A DNA stretch of 62,493 nucleotides, taken from a virus. Shown here in pieces: positions 34,170 to 42,920 of this stretch. Every line of letters begins with the position of its first letter. Position 1 is the stretch's first letter. A program made the translations under genes and the position numbers. The stretch covers positions 1 through 62,493 of the IMG/VR virus record IMGVR_UViG_3300042934_000841; one strand, 5' to 3'. The notes under the pieces were generated by a model. That model had not been told where the DNA came from. It searched no databases and was given only the letters and a program-made list of their open reading frames with translations.

Positions 34170-35195
34170 TTAAGAGTTGTCGCCTTCACGCTCTTTGTGG
34201 ACTTCTTCGATCTTGGCCAGGACCGTGCCTTCCAGGTTGTCGTTGATCCACTGCTGAATGTAGGTCGGCAGGTTATCGAACGTCACGTGCTGATGGCTGG
34301 ACTGGTGCAGACCCAAGAACCGACGATCACCTTCCGGGTAGAAGTTGATGGTCAGTTGGTACTTGTCACTGCCAGCGTAGTAATGGTAGCTCACATCGAC
34401 ACGCCCGGCTGGCAGCATCAACGTTGGCTCACCATCAAAGCGCATGGTCATTTTGTGGAACTGGCAGATGCCTTCGATGCCTTCGATCTGGTTGATCTTG
34501 TCGAGCACGTCGTCCAGCTTGATCGGCTCAACTTCGCTTGGCTTGATCTCGTAGACTTCGCTGATCTGCTCGATGAAGTTGGTGTGCAGCCATTTCTGAC
34601 CGATCGAGTCAAATTCCAGGTCGAACGTCTCGTCCAGCCACAGCGAGGTGACCTTGTATTCATTCTTACTGGACTGGCCGAACAGCTTGGTCAGCAGCAG
34701 CTTGTGCTTGAAGCCGCCGTTGTCTTCGAAGGTGAAGACCATGTTGCCGTCTTCAATGTGGTAGCCGTCGACCATGCAATCAGGGTCGGACTTGAACAGG
34801 CGCCGTGCCAGCACTTGATCTTCCACACCGTGGTGGGCCCACATGCGGCGATAGAACACGCCAATGAACCGCTGGAACATGACCTTCTCAGGGCTGTCCG
34901 CATTGCCTGGGCTCAGAGGACGGTCATCATCCGACACCAGGTTCAGCATCTTCATGTGGTCCTTTTGGCCTTGCAGCCGCAGTAGCCGCTTGATCGGTTG
35001 CAGTGAAGGATGCGTGCCTTCCAAGATGCTGTCGATGCGCTGACGCTCCAGCTTATCGTTCAGCTGCTCCAGGTTCATCGAGATGTTCATCAGCGACGAG
35101 GCGGCCTGTGGAAGCGCTGAATTAAGGTTGCTGGCCGTCGTGTTGATCTGTTTGGCCAGGATCTTGATGGCTTCAAAAGCATTGGATTGCGCCAT
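34170..35195 (-). CDS. Hypothetical protein, 341 aa (phiKZ gp76 region)
   Basis: A coiled-coil-like N-terminus (residues about 10-60, NISMNLEQLNDKLERQRID) is followed by a mixed alpha/beta body. The C-terminal helix is charged (AKIEEVHKEREGD). No motif recognised. It follows the helicase gene by 54 nt including a hairpin and would correspond by order to the gene after phiKZ gp75. Non-virion replication or transcription role possible, by context only. Confidence 0.7.
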   Translation of the reverse strand: MAQSNAFEAIKILAKQINTTASNLNSALPQAASSLMNISMNLEQLNDKLERQRIDSILEGTHPSLQPIKRLLRLQGQKDHMKMLNLVSDDDRPLSPGNADSPEKVMFQRFIGVFYRRMWAHHGVEDQVLARRLFKSDPDCMVDGYHIEDGNMVFTFEDNGGFKHKLLLTKLFGQSSKNEYKVTSLWLDETFDLEFDSIGQKWLHTNFIEQISEVYEIKPSEVEPIKLDDVLDKINQIEGIEGICQFHKMTMRFDGEPTLMLPAGRVDVSYHYYAGSDKYQLTINFYPEGDRRFLGLHQSSHQHVTFDNLPTYIQQWINDNLEGTVLAKIEEVHKEREGDNS

Positions 35196-35219
35196 GGGTT
35201 TGCTCCTCAGGTGAATAGA

Positions 35220-35241
35220 CAGAGGGTGTCGCCACCCTCTG
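35220..35241 (-). terminator. Intergenic hairpin, 9-bp stem
   Basis: CAGAGGGTG-TCGC-CACCCTCTG, followed leftward by TCTATTC. It lies after the helicase stop at 35250 and may attenuate transcription of 34170-35195. Confidence 0.65.
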
Positions 35242-35249
35242 CTTAATGG

Positions 35250-36797
35250 TTACAGATAGACACCGCTGATCTCGATGCCGTGCTCGACTACCTTGCCTTT
35301 AAAGAAGTCGCGCTTGTTGTTGTCGTACTTGATGTGCTGCTCGATGTCGCGACAAACGAAGTAGACAAACTCCGGCACGATCTCCGGGAAGTCCTTCAAA
35401 CGCCGAGTACGCCCCAGCACCTGTTCGTTCGACTGACGGGAGTCAATCGCGGTGGTCATCAGAGAGACCCGCAGGTTGGCCAAGTCGATGGCCGTACCGC
35501 CGGACCCAATGGTGGTCACACCGATGTCACATTCCAGCAGTTCATCGTAAGGATCGTTCAACGAACCGACGTAACGCACGGTGTCAAACTCGGGGTACTT
35601 CTTCCTGAACCGGTCGACCACGATGGTGCACAGGTCGATGGAGGCGCAGAAGATCAGCATCTTTTGCCCGTGTTGGAACGAGCTTAGGAAACGCTGGTAG
35701 ACCACCTTATCGATCATCGCCAAGTACGCCTTGAGCAGCGGTGGGCTGCGCATGATGGACTCTTCAAAGACGATGTGCGAATACCCTTGTGCCCCCATGT
35801 ACTTGATCCGGGTTTCCTCGTCCAAGTTGTACATGTAGGCCGTTACTGCAATGTACGCATCGTAACCCCCGCCGTCGTGCCGCTGGTTGGGCGGGTAGGC
35901 AATGGCGTACATCTTGTTCTTGAACTGGTCCGACGACTCCATGGTCGCTGACAACGACAGGGACTTGAACACGTGGGTGTACAGGTCGATCTTGAAGTTG
36001 TTGTGGAACTCTTGGTGGATCTCATCCCCGACCCGGAAACCAATGCCCAACGTGGGGTAGAAGTCAATGGGTTTGATCGGGTAGATGGTGGAGCGGCCGT
36101 TGGACTCCTCGTAGTTCTTGAAGTAGTCACGCATCGTGGCGGTCGTGATGATGATCACTTGCGCTTTGAGCGTGCCTTCCAAGTGCATGTTCATCAAGGC
36201 GATCAGGTCCTTAGACCCGCGCACGATGAGCAGCTCACCCCGTTTGAACTCGAACGTCTTTTCCAGATCCCCTTTCCACCGCTCCACGTAGCCACCTTTG
36301 AAGTGGATCGCAGTGCGCAGCTTCAACTCGTTCATGCAGTACTGTGCGATGTACGTCTTGCCCTTACCCGTCTGCAAGGCCACCATCTTGATGATAGCGT
36401 CCCACTTGGGGTGAAGGATGCCGTTGTCCAGCACGTATTCCAAGATCGCAGGTTGGTTCTCCCGCGGCGGGAACATGTGCTTGACCTTGAAGTCAAAGCG
36501 CGGGTAACTCTCAATCACCACCCCGTGATGGATGATGGTCACTTCCGTTTCGGTGAAAAACCGAGTCCTGAAGAGGTGAAACTTCAAGGCTTCGAGTTGA
36601 TTCCGATGGAAACTGAACTCCTTGCGGTCACGGGTGGCAGCGGCGTAAGTCCTCATGGGCTTGGGAATGAACTTACGTCCCTTCTTTTCAAAGCCCATCT
36701 CCACCAAGGGACGGCAGAAGGCCACAAGGGCTTGTAACTGTCGCTCAGTGTAGACTCGGGTCACCTTAATGCAGTGACTGTAAACATCAATTTCCAT
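35250..36797 (-). CDS. Superfamily 2 DNA/RNA helicase, UvsW-like (phiKZ gp75-like)
   Basis: A 515-residue protein with the SF2 motif set. Q-T-G-K-G-K-T at 142-148 is Walker A (motif I), DEIH at 258-261 is motif II, SATM at 283-286 is motif III, and QVLGRTRR at about 459-466 is motif VI. The first ~110 residues are an accessory domain. The layout fits T4 UvsW-like helicases that remodel branched DNA and R-loops. It lies immediately downstream of the non-virion RNAP beta'-C gene, the order seen for phiKZ gp74-gp75, and an interposed hairpin at 36865 may tune expression. Confidence 0.85.
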   Translation of the reverse strand: MEIDVYSHCIKVTRVYTERQLQALVAFCRPLVEMGFEKKGRKFIPKPMRTYAAATRDRKEFSFHRNQLEALKFHLFRTRFFTETEVTIIHHGVVIESYPRFDFKVKHMFPPRENQPAILEYVLDNGILHPKWDAIIKMVALQTGKGKTYIAQYCMNELKLRTAIHFKGGYVERWKGDLEKTFEFKRGELLIVRGSKDLIALMNMHLEGTLKAQVIIITTATMRDYFKNYEESNGRSTIYPIKPIDFYPTLGIGFRVGDEIHQEFHNNFKIDLYTHVFKSLSLSATMESSDQFKNKMYAIAYPPNQRHDGGGYDAYIAVTAYMYNLDEETRIKYMGAQGYSHIVFEESIMRSPPLLKAYLAMIDKVVYQRFLSSFQHGQKMLIFCASIDLCTIVVDRFRKKYPEFDTVRYVGSLNDPYDELLECDIGVTTIGSGGTAIDLANLRVSLMTTAIDSRQSNEQVLGRTRRLKDFPEIVPEFVYFVCRDIEQHIKYDNNKRDFFKGKVVEHGIEISGVYL

Positions 36798-36864
36798 GGG
36801 AATTCCTAAGCCTAGCCTGGGCGCATGTAAGTCTCGATCGTCAAAATTTAAGAGGAGGTTAGAA

Positions 36865-36886
36865 GCAGGGACCCGAAGGCCCCTGC
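36865..36886 (-). terminator. UUCG-loop hairpin between RNAP and helicase genes
   Basis: GCAGGGGCC-TTCG-GGTCCCTGC (read leftward) forms a nearly perfect 9-bp stem just after the stop at 36896, followed by TTCTAACC. Confidence 0.65.
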
Positions 36887-36895
36887 AACGATGGG

Positions 36896-38926
36896 TTAAT
36901 CGCTCACGTGTACAAAAGCATCCAGCACATGCGGCGGACGGCGTTTGATCAGGTACGAATCGACATCGTCGATCACGTCAGGCTGACGCTCGTAGGCCAA
37001 CAGCCCACCAGCAGAACGCATCGCCATCAAGCGGCCGTGTTCTTCGAACATGCTCGGCACGTCAATCGCAGGCAGACAGTAGTCGTCTGGATCATCGGCA
37101 GGGCGCATCAGAGAGAGCACGATCACTTCCAAGTGACAGATGTTTACGTGCAACTTGGAGCTAACCAGCTCATGGAAAGCGACAAGCGCCTCCACAGGAT
37201 CTGTATAACTCTTCAGTTTACGCACGGTGGACACGCGCTGATCGTCCTTCTTGCTCGGGGAGCGAATGAAGTGTTCGATCTCGGACATGTAGTCCAGCAT
37301 GTTGGAGTGACGCATCGGCAGTGCAAACGCAATGTCGGCGAAGTTCCAGTCTTTCAGGTCGATCAGGAACCGACCGTCTTCCATGACTTCGTAGCCGTGC
37401 TGCTGGATGTAACGCAGCATGGGCTTGGACAGGGAACCCAGACGGGCACCTTGGCTGACGGAGACGTGGGACTGGTAGACCTCATCACGCAGGTTGGTGA
37501 CTTGGATCTGTACTTCACGGAAATTGGTCACCCGGTGTACCGAGAGGTGCTCAATCGCCGTGTGCATGGTGATCGCCGCCAGACCCGAGGCGTTGTCCAC
37601 TGGAGGACGTGGCTGAGAATCCAAGATCAGCAATGGTTTCATCTTCGCCAGGCGAGGCTGGAACTTGATCGCTGAGGAGTCGGCGTTATCGGCCTCTTGG
37701 TTGCTCATGTCCGGCAGCGCCACCATGATGTACGCTTGGTCGTGTTCGGAGATCAGGATCTCGTCAACGACGGAGCTGCCATCGTAGTGCTTGGTAGACA
37801 GTACCAGCTGCGAACCTTCGTGGCACATCTCGGTGGAGGAGACATGACCCAGGTTGGTGTTGTTCGGGATAGACCAGGCGTTCTCGCCAAAGCACACCCG
37901 ACACACAGCGCCTTCGCCGCGGTGGTTGCAGAACATCGCTGAGCGCATCTGGATGGTCGTGCCCACGATCTTCTCGCGGTCAGCCATCGTGACGATCTTC
38001 AGCTTGCCGTTGTCGCCCTTGTAGTACTTGCCTTCAAGGGACGCGAACATGCCACTGTCCACATGGATATCGGCGTAATATTCCGATTTACAGTCTTTCC
38101 ACAGCAGCGTGTGCACCACCACCGTTGACAGCTGCATTTTACGGTTGAAGTACTCAACGATCCGCAGTGGCTTCTTGGTGGAGATCAACGCTTTCTTCGC
38201 CGAGCACGATTCGATCATGATGTCGTGCATCGACGTCAGGCCTTCAAAGAAGCCCACGGTGATCGGCTTGCGGAAGATGATCTGGTCGATGTCGGTCAGG
38301 TAACCCCGGCACACGAGGATCTGAAGCATCTGCGTCAACTTGATCTGCTTGGACCGCAGGCCGCGCACGATTGGGTTACGCAGCAGCTGCGGGTCTTTCT
38401 TCTTCATCAGCACGAACGTGGCTTCGTCGTACGCCTGGGTGATGGACATCTGGTTGGGCTTGAGGTTTGCCCGGATGACCGCCATTTCAGGGTAGTTGAA
38501 CAGCTCCAGCAAATGGAACGCGTTCGTGGAGGAGTGGTACTCCTCCAGGTTGATGGACAGCACGTTGTACAGCTCGTTCTCCACCCGGCCCACGATCTTC
38601 CAGACTTCCTCACGGTCGTACGCGGTTTCCTGATGGTCGATCAGGTTCTCGTCGAAGTACGCGTAGTGCAGGTCACGGATGATGTTACTCATCGCCACCA
38701 GCGTCGCTTGTGCGGTAAAGAAGTCATTGCCGATGTGGTGGTGTTTGTACATCGGGGTCAGCGGGAATTGCCGGTGCAGCTCCCAACAGAACCAGCTCAC
38801 AATGGTGCGGCGGGTGTTGGTCACCAGAATCCCGTCGTCGAACTCCACCTCCAACTTCTCGTCAGGTAATGGCCAATTACCAATGACGTCCAGATTCATG
38901 AACTCGCGGGATGTAATTCTACGCAT
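36896..38926 (-). CDS. Non-virion RNA polymerase beta' C-terminal fragment (phiKZ gp74-like)
   Basis: A 676-residue beta'-C protein. GFFEGLTSMHDIMIESCSAKKALISTKKPL (about 225-254) matches the bridge-helix/trigger-loop block F..GL...E.F...HGARKG..DTA. EGAVCRVCFG (about 345-354) matches the GVCA.CYG zinc segment. Further C-terminal blocks follow as in cellular beta'. The order beta-C then beta'-C reproduces phiKZ gp71-73/gp74, so it belongs to the non-virion enzyme that transcribes late genes. The start ATG is preceded by AGGAGT. The catalytic NADFDGD half is encoded separately at 52366. Confidence 0.85.
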   Translation of the reverse strand: MRRITSREFMNLDVIGNWPLPDEKLEVEFDDGILVTNTRRTIVSWFCWELHRQFPLTPMYKHHHIGNDFFTAQATLVAMSNIIRDLHYAYFDENLIDHQETAYDREEVWKIVGRVENELYNVLSINLEEYHSSTNAFHLLELFNYPEMAVIRANLKPNQMSITQAYDEATFVLMKKKDPQLLRNPIVRGLRSKQIKLTQMLQILVCRGYLTDIDQIIFRKPITVGFFEGLTSMHDIMIESCSAKKALISTKKPLRIVEYFNRKMQLSTVVVHTLLWKDCKSEYYADIHVDSGMFASLEGKYYKGDNGKLKIVTMADREKIVGTTIQMRSAMFCNHRGEGAVCRVCFGENAWSIPNNTNLGHVSSTEMCHEGSQLVLSTKHYDGSSVVDEILISEHDQAYIMVALPDMSNQEADNADSSAIKFQPRLAKMKPLLILDSQPRPPVDNASGLAAITMHTAIEHLSVHRVTNFREVQIQVTNLRDEVYQSHVSVSQGARLGSLSKPMLRYIQQHGYEVMEDGRFLIDLKDWNFADIAFALPMRHSNMLDYMSEIEHFIRSPSKKDDQRVSTVRKLKSYTDPVEALVAFHELVSSKLHVNICHLEVIVLSLMRPADDPDDYCLPAIDVPSMFEEHGRLMAMRSAGGLLAYERQPDVIDDVDSYLIKRRPPHVLDAFVHVSD

Positions 38927-38959
38927 GCTTACTCCTGAGCCGTCCTTGGCCCTTGTTGG

Positions 38960-41134
38960 TTAACGGTTGGTCAGCTCTTTACCCGAGCACTCGAAGATGT
39001 GGCGCATGTAGCTCAGTGGGCGGTGACCGCCACGGGGCACGATGTTGCGATCCAACACTTCGTCGACGTTCGTCGGTGTGTCATGGGTGAGCAGGGTGCG
39101 CAAGATGAACTTGTGCGCCAACGGGTTGTTACTGGCATCGGCTTGATCCGCTACTGCTTCGCCGCCACGGGTGGCTGCTTCCAGACGGACTTCGGACTCA
39201 CCCTTACGAACAGGGTTAGCACGGCCAGGACTGTCGTACTTGTTGTGGTTGGACAGACGCGCGGTGGTGCCGTACGCTTGCAGCGGTGCAGACGAAGCTG
39301 CCATCCAGCCGTCTTCGGCGGTCTTCTCCAGCGTGATGTAGTAAGACGAGGCGATCATCATCGCATCGCGGCTCACCTTCATCTTGCCGTCACGGCCCCG
39401 GAAGCGCACTGGAGTGATGAACGGCGGCCAGCGTTCCCAGATTTCCTGCAACATCGTTGGGATGTGCACAGGGTTGTCGGTTGGGAAGAACAGGTACAGC
39501 CCGTACATGTGGTCGTGCAGCACGTTGGCCACGTGGTTGTGCACATGGTCCGGGAACATCTCCAACAACTCAGGGTCGTTCATGTCCTCGTACTGGAACG
39601 GCGCCACGCACTTGTAGTACTCGAGCAGCTCGTTGTAGCACTCTTGCACCAAGTCCTTGTTACGGTTGTCCCACACGGCCGCTTGCACTTCGTCCCAGCT
39701 CAGCTGAGCGTTCATGTCAAAGCCAAAGCGCTTTTGCAGGCGCTTGCCCAAGTCACGACCGGACGCACTGATGGCCATTTCCACGGGAGACGCCGGGGTC
39801 ATCCGGTTCCAGCGGGAGTTCGGGTCCACTACGATGTCAGCGACCACGCCGTTCTCATCGACCGGCATATCTTCATCGTCAACCACTTCCACCACAACGG
39901 ACTTGTCGCCGCAGATGTCGGTGATCTTGTAGCCCTTGTTCGGAATGGAGTTGTACTTGAACGTAATCTCCACCCGCCATGCGTCCAGCGGCACACCACG
40001 GTATTGCTTGTTGACCTTGTTGGTCTCGTGGTCCATGAACTTGCCGAGCGACTTGTCTGGACGGATGTACTCGTTACCGACGCGAGCAATCGCTTCTACT
40101 ACCAGACGGCCGAATTCGGGTTCCAGTTCCAGCTTCACGTTCCGACGAGCACAGCTGACGCGCAGATCGTTCCAGCAATCCACGATCTTCTTGTAATACT
40201 CGGTGTCCGCGTCGTAGTACTTGAGCAGCTGTTCATCCATACCGACCGGCAGCGGCGGGATGTTGATGCTGGTGTTACGCTCAACGCGGATGTCGACCAC
40301 TTGCGCATCCGGGTGCTGGATGAAGCGCTTGCGGTCAAAGATGAAGTCCGGCATCAGCAGGGCTTCGGTGGTCATGTTGGACACGGCACTGATCGGGTCA
40401 TACTGCCGCATGGCCACCAGCAAGCAGTTGGTGTTGACCATGTCTCCCAGTTCCGGGAAGATCTGGTAGATCCCTTTCTCCGGGTCAATCTTCTGGGCAA
40501 TCGGGAAGTGCGTCTTGCCAAACTCAAAGACCCGCGTCTCAAAGCCCGTCGGCGCCAGACACTCCATGTAACCCCGGCGTGCTTTTACACCGTCTTCAGT
40601 CCCAGCCACGTCAGAGGACATCAACACGTTGGTCTCACGACCGTACATGTAGTTGCCTTCTTCGTCGAGTAGAGGGCTCTCGGCGATCTTGGTGCCTTTG
40701 GGGAACCGCGCCTTAGGCACGATACGGTTGAGGATGTCGTGGTTCTTACGGAACTCGGTCCCGAAGTGCTGGTGCGTCACGTTGTAATCCGTGATCATCA
40801 CCACCCCGATTTCCTTGGTGTTGAAGTTTTCGTAGATCACCGCCGTTTGCGGCGACTTGTTAATCCGGTTACGCCCAGTGGTGTGGGCAAACCGTGGGAT
40901 CACCTTGATGATTTCCACGTCATCGGTGAACTCGATTGAACAGGTGGCTTTACCGAACTCCCGCTCCATGCCCGACATCAGGCGCTTGCGCATGGGGTTC
41001 TTAATGACCACCATCTGACTCAGGTTACCCGTGAACATCGCAGCACGGGACGAGGAGATTCCCCGTGCCAGCGGGTTCAGGCCAAAGCTGGCCATCAACT
41101 CTGGGTGAATTTGGGGGTTAGCGTACTCTTGCAT
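38960..41134 (-). CDS. Non-virion RNA polymerase beta C-terminal fragment (phiKZ gp71-73-like)
   Basis: A 724-residue protein. The N-terminal NPLARGISSSRAAMFTGNLSQ (about 20-40) matches the beta segment in which cellular enzymes have SARxxMxxNxxxQ. GDKSVVVEVVDDEDMP and DIVVDPNSRWNRMTPASPVE (about 405-455) match the GDK...DMPF..DG..vDiilNP.gvpSRM block that contacts the active site. It is one uninterrupted gene here, whereas phiKZ gp71-73 was annotated as several. It heads a leftward operon, with a TACATTAT promoter core 48 nt before its ATG, and the beta'-C gene follows 33 nt downstream. Confidence 0.85.
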   Translation of the reverse strand: MQEYANPQIHPELMASFGLNPLARGISSSRAAMFTGNLSQMVVIKNPMRKRLMSGMEREFGKATCSIEFTDDVEIIKVIPRFAHTTGRNRINKSPQTAVIYENFNTKEIGVVMITDYNVTHQHFGTEFRKNHDILNRIVPKARFPKGTKIAESPLLDEEGNYMYGRETNVLMSSDVAGTEDGVKARRGYMECLAPTGFETRVFEFGKTHFPIAQKIDPEKGIYQIFPELGDMVNTNCLLVAMRQYDPISAVSNMTTEALLMPDFIFDRKRFIQHPDAQVVDIRVERNTSINIPPLPVGMDEQLLKYYDADTEYYKKIVDCWNDLRVSCARRNVKLELEPEFGRLVVEAIARVGNEYIRPDKSLGKFMDHETNKVNKQYRGVPLDAWRVEITFKYNSIPNKGYKITDICGDKSVVVEVVDDEDMPVDENGVVADIVVDPNSRWNRMTPASPVEMAISASGRDLGKRLQKRFGFDMNAQLSWDEVQAAVWDNRNKDLVQECYNELLEYYKCVAPFQYEDMNDPELLEMFPDHVHNHVANVLHDHMYGLYLFFPTDNPVHIPTMLQEIWERWPPFITPVRFRGRDGKMKVSRDAMMIASSYYITLEKTAEDGWMAASSAPLQAYGTTARLSNHNKYDSPGRANPVRKGESEVRLEAATRGGEAVADQADASNNPLAHKFILRTLLTHDTPTNVDEVLDRNIVPRGGHRPLSYMRHIFECSGKELTNR

Positions 41135-41181
41135 CTACTGCTCCCAGGGTGGTTAAAGACATAGCCTTCATTATCCAGTAG

Positions 41182-41189
41182 ATAATGTA
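41182..41189 (-). promoter_or_regulatory. Putative early promoter core TACATTAT
   Basis: ACATACATTATCTACTGG on the minus strand, 48 nt upstream of the RNAP beta-C start at 41134. On the plus strand it is immediately before the divergent gene at 41222. Confidence 0.6.
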
Positions 41190-41221
41190 TGTCTAAGATT
41201 CGGTTAATGAGGTCACGTGCG

Positions 41222-41563
41222 ATGGGCGCCCTTCTAGATTTATTGTCGATCAACGCAGGGAACACGCTCTTCCACACGGAAGAGTACATGCGTTACATCG
41301 ACACGCATTACAACTTCCTAAAAGAAAATGGGTCTGTGGTCGTGGACATTGATCCAGGACTGGCCTTCAAGTTCGAGTACAACTTCTTCTCCTTGCTAGT
41401 GGAGTTGAAGTACAACTTCGAAGACTTCGTGGTATTCCTGGTCATGAACCAGATGCGCAACCCCATGGAGATGACTCGAGACTTCAAAAGCCTCGTGGTA
41501 CCCAACCCTGAGGTGTTGTCTAACCTCAAGACGTTGTACCGTCACCAAAATAAACGGGTCTGA
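41222..41563 (+). CDS. Hypothetical protein, 113 aa
   Basis: A 113-residue protein starting at ATG 41222, with GAGGT 8 nt upstream; an ATG at 41189 lacks a site. It is helical with hydrophobic/aromatic helices (FEYNFFSLLVELKYNFEDFVVFLVMNQM, split here by no motif). It is the only rightward gene in this leftward block, lying between beta-C and the gp70-like gene, and shares a terminator with the latter. It could be a later insertion or a small regulator of the RNAP operon. Confidence 0.65.
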   Translation: MGALLDLLSINAGNTLFHTEEYMRYIDTHYNFLKENGSVVVDIDPGLAFKFEYNFFSLLVELKYNFEDFVVFLVMNQMRNPMEMTRDFKSLVVPNPEVLSNLKTLYRHQNKRV

Positions 41564-41569
41564 GCAAAC

Positions 41570-41597
41570 AGACAGCAGGGCTCGCGCCCTGCTGTCT
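41570..41597. terminator. Bidirectional terminator, 12-bp perfect stem
   Basis: AGACAGCAGGGC and GCCCTGCTGTCT pair around TCGC between the convergent stops at 41563 and 41604, followed on the plus strand by ATGCC. Confidence 0.85.
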
Positions 41598-41603
41598 ATG
41601 CCG

Positions 41604-42896
41604 TCAGTAGGACCGGCCGCGGCCAGAACTACGACCGCCACCACCGCCAAAGCGATCACGCCCGGAGTTGCGGCTCAAGCCACCCCCACGGTTGTCACGG
41701 CTATCACGGTTGCGCAGGATGCTGGTGCTGGACGTGCGACGTGCGTCACGGTCATCACCGCCGCGCAGGCGAGTCAGGTAGTCGCTTACGCCACTGCTCT
41801 TGACTTCCGGTTCACGCGAACGGGATGGGGTCTGACGCTGCTCTTGACGGTCATTGTCACGACTGTCAGCGAACTGGTCTTCGCCTTCCCACGGCATGTC
41901 GGCCGGTTCTTCTTTGACGCGGTCGGTCGGCGGAGCCAGGATCGGCTTCGGCGCTGCGGCCACTTTGCCCGGTTTGCTGTCTTTCTTGAGGGTGGACTTC
42001 AGGTCATCGACCTTGATCGCACCTTCGTTACCGGACTGCGGCGGTACCATGCTGCGGTACTTGGCGAACTCTTCCAGACCGGGTACCCACGAGAGGTCGG
42101 TGGTCAGTTGAGCAGTCGCTTCATCGCCCAGCAGCTTGGCATGAGTGGCCACCACTGCGTTCAGGTGAGCCGCAATACGGCTGTGGCTGGTCAGCAGGGC
42201 GTGCAGGTACGGGGCTTCCATGTTGCGGCTGCCGTAGCTGAAGCTTTCACGGGTTTCCGCATCGCCGAGGATGATCTCGAACAGCTGCTGAATACGCGCC
42301 TTGGCTTTCTTGGATGGCATCTTCATTTCGAAGACTTCCAAGTCATCCTTTTCCAGATCTTCAAGGATCGGGAAGTGCACGTTGGCCGAACGCAGGGTGC
42401 CGTCGTCCTTGGACTTGGAACCTTGACGCAGGCTGATGCTCAGGATGCGACGGTCCGGGTCAGGCGAGACACGACTCAGCAGCTTGATCAGCGCGTTGTA
42501 GGTCTTCTCATCGAAGTCGGTAACCTTCTGCAAGTACTTGGACGCTTTCGGGCCCAGCTTCTTGTGTTCGGTTGGACTGGCTGCGATGCGGCCCATTTCG
42601 CTGGCCAGGAACACCACGACAGACTGGTTGCGCCACTGGATGTAGTCACGCAGTGCCTTGATGATGTCCGACTCGCCGCGGGTGACGTTCTCCGACAGCG
42701 GGTGAAAGACGATCTGGTCGTCCTTCTTGCCCGCACGCAGCACGTCTTTGATCGGCAGTACCAGTCGCTTACCGCCCACAGTCACCGGTTGCGGTTTCTC
42801 TGGGTTGAAGGTACTGGACAGCAGGCCCGCGCCACTGAGGTCTTCGATCGACAGACCCTTGAGCAGTGGCTCGTAAAACAACTCAATGAGATCCAT
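41604..42896 (-). CDS. gp70-like protein with RG-rich disordered tail ending GRSY
   Basis: A 430-residue protein. Residues 1-300 look folded. The last ~110 are disordered and Arg/Gly/Asp/Ser-rich (SILRNRDSRDNRGGG, then GRDRFGGGGGRSSGRGRSY). RG-rich tails bind RNA or drive condensation. By order between beta-C and the gp69-like gene it matches phiKZ gp70. The final R-S-Y resembles the ends of the 42921 (GKRRSY) and 53945 (GRRNY) proteins, so these three may share a sorting or docking tail. The function is inferred. Confidence 0.65.
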   Translation of the reverse strand: MDLIELFYEPLLKGLSIEDLSGAGLLSSTFNPEKPQPVTVGGKRLVLPIKDVLRAGKKDDQIVFHPLSENVTRGESDIIKALRDYIQWRNQSVVVFLASEMGRIAASPTEHKKLGPKASKYLQKVTDFDEKTYNALIKLLSRVSPDPDRRILSISLRQGSKSKDDGTLRSANVHFPILEDLEKDDLEVFEMKMPSKKAKARIQQLFEIILGDAETRESFSYGSRNMEAPYLHALLTSHSRIAAHLNAVVATHAKLLGDEATAQLTTDLSWVPGLEEFAKYRSMVPPQSGNEGAIKVDDLKSTLKKDSKPGKVAAAPKPILAPPTDRVKEEPADMPWEGEDQFADSRDNDRQEQRQTPSRSREPEVKSSGVSDYLTRLRGGDDRDARRTSSTSILRNRDSRDNRGGGLSRNSGRDRFGGGGGRSSGRGRSY

Positions 42897-42920
42897 TGAT
42901 TTCTCCTTGTGAAACCGGCC

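Noticed and set aside
41598-42899. Rightward open frame opposite the gp70-like gene
   Set aside because: Its Thr/Ala/Val-rich start is the antisense of the RG-rich tail; the leftward frame has a proper start, operon context and sensible composition.
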